A stretch of 12,603 nucleotides of DNA from Candidatus Omnitrophota bacterium. GTDB taxonomy: Bacteria > Ratteibacteria > UBA8468 > MWAK01. Positions 5,428 through 9,912 of this stretch are shown here, in pieces (position 1 is the stretch's first letter; the number at the start of each line of letters is the position of its first letter). The notes under the pieces were generated by a model. It did no database searches. It was not told the origin of the DNA and saw only the letters and a list, made by a program, of their open reading frames with translations. The stretch lies in assembly GCA_026387085.1 (NCBI GenBank), contig JAPLMK010000103.1:1-12603 (forward strand). Reading direction: 5' to 3'. The position numbers and the translations under genes were made by a program.

Positions 5428-6765
5428 TTAATTAATTTTCGCCACTATTCCGGCAACCTCCGGCTTCTGCTTAACCTCCGCCTCGAAAGCCGAATGCCTT
5501 ATTTTATTAACATAATCCTTCGCCTGAAACGAATAGGTAAACTTGGTGTGCAGGTCATAACGGCCCTCCAGTATGGCAACCGCATCCTCTACAAATACCA
5601 TCTCTTCATCAGTCGGAATAATAAAAACCTTGACACCGGAATCCGGGGCGGAAATGTCAAATTCCGCGTTGCGGCTCCGCGCCAGGTTATTCTTCTCCGG
5701 GTCAACCTTGATAGAAAGGGCGCTTAAGCCCTCCAGAACCATCCGTCGGATATCAGCCGAAAGTTCTCCGACGCCGGCCGTAAAAATAAGGGCATCCACC
5801 CGCCCCAACGCCGCGCAATAGGCGCCGATATATTTCTTGAGCCGGTAGGCCTCAACATCTAATGCCAGTTTACAGCGGCTATCCCCTTCGGCCGCCGCTT
5901 TCAGAACATCACGGCGGTCCGTAAATTTTCCGGTAATTCCCAGGATACCGCTCTTTTTGTTCAGAATATTATCCATCTCCTTGCCGGATAAACCCTCCTT
6001 TTCCATCACGAAAAAGTCAATGGCCACATCGTGGTCACCGGGCCGCGTACCCATCACCAGTCCCTCCAACGGGGTGAAGCCCATGCTGGTGTCAACCGAA
6101 AGACCGTTACGGACCGCGTTGACGCTCACGCCGTTTCCGATGTGGCAGGAGATAAGATTGATTTCAAACGGGTCCTTGCCCAGAAGAACCGCCGCCCGCT
6201 TAGCCACGTAAAGCAAACTAGTGCCGTGAAACCCGTAGCGCCGGACTCCATACTTCTGATACCACTCGTAAGGCAGGGCATAGATATAGGCGTGTTCCGG
6301 TATCGTCTGGTGCCAGGCAGTGTCAAAGACCGCAATATGGGGAACTTCCGGAAGCACTTCCAGCGCGCCTTCAATTCCGGCGATATTGGGCGGGTTGTGG
6401 AGCGGAGCCAGAAAAGATGTCGCCTTGATTACCCTTAAAACTTCGTCGTCGATCCGGGTGGAACAGGTAAACCGCTCGCCGCCGTGCACTACCCGGTGCC
6501 CCACCGCGGTAATTTCATTCAGATTTTTAATTACGCCGAAATCCGGGTGCTGCAGCACTTCCATGATTAAAGTAATGGCGGTGCGGTGGTCAGCGCATTC
6601 CCGCTCAATTTTAATCGGCTTCAGGTTAGTAATCTCGTGAACAATGTAACTCCCGGCAATCGTCACCCGCTCCACCATGCCCTTGGCAACCGGACGCTTC
6701 CGCTTCCAGTCGTAAAGGAGGTATTTAACCGAAGAACTTCCGCAATTTAAGGTAAGTATCAACAT
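5428..6765 (-). CDS. ackA: Acetate kinase
   Basis: Interconverts acetyl phosphate + ADP and acetate + ATP; cytoplasmic member of the ASKHA fold. Catalytic residues fall at the numbering known from the Methanosarcina enzyme: Asn7 (LNCGSSSVK), Arg91 (GHRVVHGGERF), Asp148 (FDTAWH), His180 (YGFHGTS), Arg241 (MGTRPGDHD); the C-terminal Glu is in IPTDEEMV (384-391). CHIGNGVS (207-214) is the phosphate loop, and TAGVGE (329-334) replaces the commoner TGGIGE. At 445 aa it is about 45 longer than usual; the excess is a C-terminal tail after about residue 400 with mixed charge and no motif I recognise. It follows pta by 109 nt on the same strand, the classic energy-yielding pair. The Shine-Dalgarno is weak. 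The long AT-rich inverted repeat lies directly upstream. Confidence 0.96.
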   Translation of the reverse strand: MLILTLNCGSSSVKYLLYDWKRKRPVAKGMVERVTIAGSYIVHEITNLKPIKIERECADHRTAITLIMEVLQHPDFGVIKNLNEITAVGHRVVHGGERFTCSTRIDDEVLRVIKATSFLAPLHNPPNIAGIEGALEVLPEVPHIAVFDTAWHQTIPEHAYIYALPYEWYQKYGVRRYGFHGTSLLYVAKRAAVLLGKDPFEINLISCHIGNGVSVNAVRNGLSVDTSMGFTPLEGLVMGTRPGDHDVAIDFFVMEKEGLSGKEMDNILNKKSGILGITGKFTDRRDVLKAAAEGDSRCKLALDVEAYRLKKYIGAYCAALGRVDALIFTAGVGELSADIRRMVLEGLSALSIKVDPEKNNLARSRNAEFDISAPDSGVKVFIIPTDEEMVFVEDAVAILEGRYDLHTKFTYSFQAKDYVNKIRHSAFEAEVKQKPEVAGIVAKIN

Positions 6766-6771
6766 ATCATC

Positions 6772-6868
6772 AATTCAAAATGTAAAACGCAAATTGCAAA
6801 AGTTAAAATTTTAGTTTTGACAGAATTTCATTTTGCAATTTACAATTTGCGCTTTGCAATTTAAAATT
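6772..6868. repeat. AT-rich imperfect inverted repeat, pta-ackA gap
   Basis: Outer arms 6772-6796 and 6843-6868 pair with about 21 of 26 positions matching and share CGCAAATTG/CAATTTGCG exactly. An inner perfect 11-bp inverted repeat (AAATTGCAAAA 6791-6801, TTTTGCAATTT 6831-6841) offers an alternative fold. It fills the gap between pta and ackA, has no GC-rich stem or terminator character, and looks like a dispersed repeat element rather than a riboswitch. Confidence 0.7.
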
Positions 6869-6874
6869 CCTTTG

Positions 6875-7888
6875 TTATCCCCGCCGTTTTAATCTCTGCG
6901 CCTGCACTGCCACAATCGTGCTCACCGCCACGATGTCTTCCACCGAACAACCCCGGGAAAGATCGCTGGCTGCCTTGCTCAGGCCCTGAACCAGCGGTCC
7001 CCAGGCCTCGGCGTTTGCCAGCCGCTGGGTCAATTTATAGGCAATGTTGCCGCTGTTCAGGTCCGGAAAGATAAGCACGTTCGCCTTGCCGGCCACCGGG
7101 CTGTCCGCCATCTTTTTAGCCGCCACTTCCGGCACCATCGCTGCATCCACCTGCAGTTCGCCCTCAATCGCCAGATCCGGCCGCTTCTGGTTGGCAAGCC
7201 GGGTAGCATCCACCACCTTAACTATCAGCGGGTCATAACCGCTGCCCTTGGTAGAAAAGGAGAGGAGCGCCACCTTCGGTTCAATCTCAAAAAGATTTTT
7301 GGCTGTATCTGCGGAAGCGATTGCAATCTCCGCCAACTGTTCCGCGTCCGGATTAGTTATCAAACCGCAATCCGCATAAATAAAAACACCGTTGTGCCCA
7401 TAGACAGAGTTGGGGACCGACATCACAAAATAGGAAGAGACATAATTAATACCGGGCTCTTTCGGAAGAATTTGGAGGAGGGGCTTAAAGGTCCAGGCGG
7501 TCGGGTGGCTGGCGCCGGCTACCACGCCGTCCGCTTCCCCGGAATAGAGAAGCATCGTAGCAAAATACATCGGGTCCAAAATCAGCTTATCCGCTTCCTC
7601 CGGGCTGATGCCCTTGTGGCGCCTGACCTTGTAAAGTTCTTTCCCCAGATGACTGCCGCCGGAATCAGCGGCCGGGTTAAAGAATCCGATATCCATCAGG
7701 TTTATCCCTTCTTTCGCCGCAACCACCCGCACCTTCTCCGGGTCGCCGACCAAGAACGGTTCCACCAGGCCCTCGTCCTTAAGAATCCGACAGGCAGACA
7801 GGATACGCTTGTCCTCCGGTTCCGGAAAAAGAATCCGGCTCTTCTCCCTGCGCGCCCGCTCTTTCAACCCGTCCAAAAAAATTGCCAT
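6875..7888 (-). CDS. pta: Phosphate acetyltransferase (short, single-domain type)
   Basis: Converts acetyl-CoA and phosphate to acetyl phosphate and CoA, feeding acetate kinase; cytoplasmic. At 337 aa it is the single-domain form without the N-terminal regulatory domains of the E. coli enzyme. Motifs: ILFPEPEDKRIL (19-30), GEADGVVAGASHPTAWTFKP (117-136), LLSFSTKGS (208-216), EGELQVDAA (242-250), FPDLNSGNIAYKLTQR (274-289) and DLSRGCSVEDIV (309-320). The last holds the Ser, Arg and Asp (311, 312, 318) that match catalytic residues of the Methanosarcina enzyme. ATG at 7888 fits the family N-terminus. A consensus promoter (TTGTCA-N17-TATAAT) ends 8 nt before this ATG, so the message should be essentially leaderless. 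First gene of the minus-strand series; it may drive ackA and possibly the genes beyond. Confidence 0.95.
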   Translation of the reverse strand: MAIFLDGLKERARREKSRILFPEPEDKRILSACRILKDEGLVEPFLVGDPEKVRVVAAKEGINLMDIGFFNPAADSGGSHLGKELYKVRRHKGISPEEADKLILDPMYFATMLLYSGEADGVVAGASHPTAWTFKPLLQILPKEPGINYVSSYFVMSVPNSVYGHNGVFIYADCGLITNPDAEQLAEIAIASADTAKNLFEIEPKVALLSFSTKGSGYDPLIVKVVDATRLANQKRPDLAIEGELQVDAAMVPEVAAKKMADSPVAGKANVLIFPDLNSGNIAYKLTQRLANAEAWGPLVQGLSKAASDLSRGCSVEDIVAVSTIVAVQAQRLKRRG

Positions 7889-7896
7889 TTAAGATT

Positions 7897-7925
7897 ATTA
7901 TAGCACACGCTCAAACGCTTGACAA
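7897..7925 (-). promoter_or_regulatory. pta promoter (TTGTCA-N17-TATAAT)
   Basis: On the minus strand TTGTCA (7925-7920), 17-nt spacer, TATAAT (7902-7897), then eight bases to the pta ATG. One mismatch to the sigma-70 consensus. Transcription should start about 7889-7890, leaving almost no leader. Confidence 0.82.
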
Positions 7926-7948
7926 AACCACCTGTATTAAGGTATAAA
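7919..7948 (+). promoter_or_regulatory. Rightward promoter overlapping the pta promoter
   Basis: TTGACA (7919-7924), 18-nt spacer, TATAAA (7943-7948). Its -35 box overlaps the opposite-strand -35 of pta by five bases because TTGACAA is TTGTCAA on the other strand. The first ATG downstream (7971) is followed at once by TAG, so the transcript has no nearby coding start and would run into the REP cluster and toward the porin. Confidence 0.62.
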
Positions 7949-7972
7949 TATAATAACAACCACAAAGGAAAT

Positions 7973-7994
7973 GTAGGGGAGGGGCTCCACCTAC
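7973..7994. repeat. GTAG-headed REP-like hairpin
   Basis: GTAGG-GGAG (7973-7981), loop GGG, CTCC (7985-7988), unpaired A, CCTAC (7990-7994): nine pairs with one bulge. It starts with GTAG like the other hairpins in this gap. Confidence 0.55.
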
Positions 7995-8032
7995 GCTAAA
8001 GCTTCGGCGGACGCAGTCTGCCCTCTCCCAAT

Positions 8033-8090
8033 GTAGTGCGACCCTTTCAGGGTCGCCAATAATACAGCGAGGCTGAAAGCCTCGTACTAC
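8033..8090. repeat. REPIN-like doublet: two inverted GTAG-headed hairpins
   Basis: GTAGTGCGACCC-TTTCA-GGGTCGC on the left, a 10-nt AT-rich spacer (8057-8066), and on the right the reverse complement of GTAGTACGAGGC-TTTCA-GCCTCGC. The units are inverted, start with GTAG, share the loop TTTCA, and differ in the stem by paired changes (CGACCC/GGGTCG against CGAGGC/GCCTCG). The outer ends GTAGTGCGA and TCGTACTAC also pair with one mismatch. This is the architecture of REP doublets. A partial extra unit (TCGTACTAC at 8097-8105) follows. Confidence 0.82.
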
Positions 8091-8106
8091 GTAGAATCGT
8101 ACTACA

Positions 8107-8134
8107 AGATTCTTCTTTTGTGCTCAGAATGACA
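8107..8134 (-). repeat. TGTCATTCTGAG...GAAGAATCT repeat, inverted copy 1
   Basis: Reverse complement reads TGTCATTCTGAG-N7-GAAGAATCT. It matches the copy at 8340-8369 at all 21 flank positions; only the central spacer differs. It is a widespread dispersed repeat type in bacteria, from memory. Confidence 0.8.
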
Positions 8135-8142
8135 GGCAGCAC

Positions 8143-8172
8143 TTGACAAGCCAAAAAAGATAGTGTTATAAT
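8143..8172 (+). promoter_or_regulatory. Probable porin promoter (TTGACA-N18-TATAAT)
   Basis: Perfect -35 TTGACA (8143-8148) and perfect -10 TATAAT (8167-8172) with an 18-nt spacer. Transcription is expected at about 8179, giving a roughly 260-nt leader before the porin ATG at 8442. Confidence 0.85.
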
Positions 8173-8233
8173 TTCGGCAATAGGAAAACTCTACCCCCGG
8201 CTCTTACCGGAAGGAGAGGAAAATAAAGACCGA

Positions 8234-8245
8234 AAAGGAGGTGAT
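8234..8245 (+). promoter_or_regulatory. Orphan Shine-Dalgarno with 12-nt anti-SD complementarity
   Basis: AAAGGAGGTGAT is complementary to the standard bacterial 16S 3' end over 12 nt, yet no ATG, GTG or TTG lies 4-12 nt downstream. A GTG is part of the motif itself, and the GTAG-headed hairpin begins at 8251 where a start codon would be expected. Confidence 0.7.
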
Positions 8246-8250
8246 TAAAC

Positions 8251-8272
8251 GTAGCGCGGTCCGCTTGGACCG
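8251..8272 (+). repeat. GTAG-headed REP-like single hairpin in the porin leader
   Basis: GTAGCG then CGGTCC (8257-8262), loop GCTT, GGACCG (8267-8272): six perfect GC-rich pairs. Same layout as the 8033-8090 units (GTAG, two or three bases, hairpin) but diverged in sequence. Confidence 0.62.
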
Positions 8273-8305
8273 ACCAAAAACGGCCTCTTCCGCCTTCGCA
8301 GGGAG

Positions 8306-8338
8306 ATTTCGGGAAATGAAGAAAAATCTACCCGAAAT
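8306..8338 (+). repeat. Inverted repeat in the porin leader
   Basis: ATTTCGGG (8306-8313) and CCCGAAAT (8331-8338) pair perfectly around a 17-nt loop. AGATTT/AAATCT (8304-8309, 8324-8329) offers a competing weaker stem using the same bases. Could be a leader structure or repeat debris; no regulatory family recognised. Confidence 0.45.
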
Positions 8339-8339
8339 G

Positions 8340-8369
8340 TGTCATTCTGAGGCGTAAGCCGAAGAATCT
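8340..8369 (+). repeat. TGTCATTCTGAG...GAAGAATCT repeat, copy 2
   Basis: TGTCATTCTGAG (8340-8351), 9-nt spacer, GAAGAATCT (8361-8369). Opposite orientation to the copy at 8107-8134. The pair encloses the promoter, the orphan ribosome binding sequence and the single REP-like hairpin. Confidence 0.8.
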
Positions 8370-8441
8370 CGTCTTTCGGTTCAATAGAAGTAAAATTGTA
8401 GATATTGCGAATAACTGTTACATTAACTGGAGGAAACACAA

Positions 8442-9806
8442 ATGGCAAAAAGAATCCTAACGCTCTGCCTGGCGCTGGTAATTGGTATCGCTTTTGCGAT
8501 GCCGGCAGGTGCCGCGGTCAAGAGCATAAAGGTTGGCGGAGACCTCACCATCCGTGGTATCTACCGCGATAACCTTGATTTTATCGGAACAGACATAGAC
8601 AAGAACCAAGCTTGGGCGATGACCGCCACCAGAATCTGGGTCGGCGCAGAACTGACGGATAACGTTTCCGCGGTTATTCGGCTCATCAACGAAAAGGACT
8701 GGGGCAATTCCATCATCCAGACCGCAGCCGGTGCGGCCGGAATCGTTGGACTACCCTTAAACACCTCCCAGAGCGTAGATATCGACTTAGCTTACATCAA
8801 GATGAAGGACCTGTTCTTCCCGGGCTTCACCGCCACTCTTGGTCGGCAGGAAATCCTGCTGGGCAAAGGTTTTGTGGTCGGCAATGCCAACGGACTTGCT
8901 GCTGCTGCTACCGCCAACACCGCCATCAGAGCTGCTGACCTGACTACTCGCAAGGCCTTTGATGCCTGGAAATTAGACCTTGAAGCCGGCACTGTCCCGC
9001 TCACCTTCACCCTCTTTGATGCAAAAATCCTCGAAGAGAATGCCAGTGTTTGGCAGACGCAACTTGGTCTCGCCCCGCTTTTCACCGGCATCGATGCAAA
9101 CCTGATGGGACTTAACGTCGCCTACAAACTGGATAACGCCACGATTGAAGGTTACGTCCTAGATTTAAACGCCAGAAAGGCGAATGTAGACATCTTCACC
9201 TATGGCCTCCGGGTTGACCACAACGTGCTGGCAATGCCTGGCTTTAACTACAACCTTGAAGCCGCCCTGCAGAACGGCGACCTCACCGCCGCCATCAGCC
9301 AGAACGCCTGGGCCGGTAACGCCGATATAAGCTACACCTTCCAGAACCCGATGCAGCCGAAAATTGGCGGTTCCTGGTTCTACGCCACCGGAAACAAAGC
9401 AGGCGGAACCAAAAATGAGGGTTGGCTCAATCTTTTTGCCGATAACCTCGGTGACCGGGTTGGCCGGCTTACCCTTGCATCAGCAGCGCAGAATGTCATT
9501 TCCTTGCCGTTTCTTGGAATGAACAACTCAATTCCCAAGGTTTACGCTTCCATCAAACCAGCTGAGAAACATGCGCTCTCACTTGCCTATTTCCCGGCCA
9601 GCACCGTGGTCGTGAAACCCGGCACCACAAGCAATGTAATCGGTTGGGAATTGGACTTTGGATACAGCTACCAATACACCGAAGACGTTTCCTTTGGTCT
9701 CTGTGTTGATTTTGCCGAAGCTGGTAAAATGCTCAAACAGGCCATTGGCGCCGGATTTGATTCCAACGCAACGCAGGTTATCGGTTCAGTAGCCGTAAGC
9801 TTCTAA
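8442..9806 (+). CDS. Outer-membrane beta-barrel porin, alginate-export-like
   Basis: 454 aa. Signal peptide MAKRILTLCLALVIGIAFA... with likely cleavage after Ala24 (AGA|A). The mature part begins VKSIKVGGDLTIRGIYRDNLDF, a first beta-strand typical of the alginate-export/AlgE-like porins seen in many Gram-negative and candidate-phylum genomes. It alternates polar and hydrophobic residues throughout, with GRQEILLGKGFVVGN (about 134-148) and AWKLDLEAG as further family-like stretches. The last residues VIGSVAVSF end in Phe, the signal for barrel assembly. It should form a passive channel in the outer membrane; the substrate is unknown and export of alginate should not be assumed. GGAGG sits 8 nt before the ATG. 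A promoter at 8143-8172 and an intrinsic terminator at 9828-9866 frame it as a single-gene unit, probably highly expressed. Confidence 0.85.
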   Translation: MAKRILTLCLALVIGIAFAMPAGAAVKSIKVGGDLTIRGIYRDNLDFIGTDIDKNQAWAMTATRIWVGAELTDNVSAVIRLINEKDWGNSIIQTAAGAAGIVGLPLNTSQSVDIDLAYIKMKDLFFPGFTATLGRQEILLGKGFVVGNANGLAAAATANTAIRAADLTTRKAFDAWKLDLEAGTVPLTFTLFDAKILEENASVWQTQLGLAPLFTGIDANLMGLNVAYKLDNATIEGYVLDLNARKANVDIFTYGLRVDHNVLAMPGFNYNLEAALQNGDLTAAISQNAWAGNADISYTFQNPMQPKIGGSWFYATGNKAGGTKNEGWLNLFADNLGDRVGRLTLASAAQNVISLPFLGMNNSIPKVYASIKPAEKHALSLAYFPASTVVVKPGTTSNVIGWELDFGYSYQYTEDVSFGLCVDFAEAGKMLKQAIGAGFDSNATQVIGSVAVSF

Positions 9807-9827
9807 GCACAACAGAACAGTAATTAG

Positions 9828-9870
9828 AAAACCCCCTTAACGGAGCAATCCGCTTAAGGGGGTTTTCTTT
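9828..9870 (+). terminator. Rho-independent terminator after the porin
   Basis: AAAACCCCCTTAA (9828-9840) pairs perfectly over 13 bp with TTAAGGGGGTTTT (9854-9866). Inner CGG/CCG can add three pairs around AGCAAT with one bulged base. The arm ends in TTTT followed by CTTT. It lies 22 nt after the porin stop. The A-tract on the left may make it bidirectional. Confidence 0.93.
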
Positions 9871-9894
9871 GCGGAAAATATCTTTAAAGAACGC

Positions 9895-9912
9895 GAGGGA
9901 CTCAGAATGACG
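9895..9912 (+). repeat. Partial TCATTCTGAG-type repeat overlapping the protease start
   Basis: CTCAGAATGAC (9901-9911) matches the inner end of the repeat at 8123-8133. The preceding GAGGGA (9895-9900) serves as the protease Shine-Dalgarno, and the ATG (9907-9909) falls inside the repeat match. Only 11 nt match, so repeat descent is tentative. Confidence 0.4.

Larger units (their letters stand above)
7889..8441. other. 553-nt divergent intergenic region, repeat-rich, no convincing gene
   Basis: Contains divergent promoters at the left end, a cluster of GTAG-headed hairpins (7973-7994, 8033-8090, 8251-8272), an inverted pair of TCATTCTGAG repeats (8107-8134, 8340-8369), the presumed porin promoter (8143-8172), an orphan strong ribosome binding sequence (8234-8245) and the porin Shine-Dalgarno (8429-8433). 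Open frames here are short, lack a properly spaced start signal and run through repeats. Confidence 0.75.

Noticed and set aside
8033..8105. Possible CRISPR array or tRNA-like fold
   Set aside because: The units are inverted and irregularly spaced with no unique spacers. The fold lacks tRNA arms and a CCA-proximal acceptor of correct length. REP-type doublets explain it better.
8241..8357. A 38-codon frame starting at the GTG within the orphan Shine-Dalgarno
   Set aside because: The start codon is part of the ribosome binding motif itself (no spacing), and the frame runs through the REP-like hairpin and the TCATTCTGAG repeat. It has no recognisable protein character.
8245..8448. Minus-strand open frame covering the porin leader
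   Set aside because: It runs through the repeats and against the promoter, has no ribosome binding site and resembles no protein.
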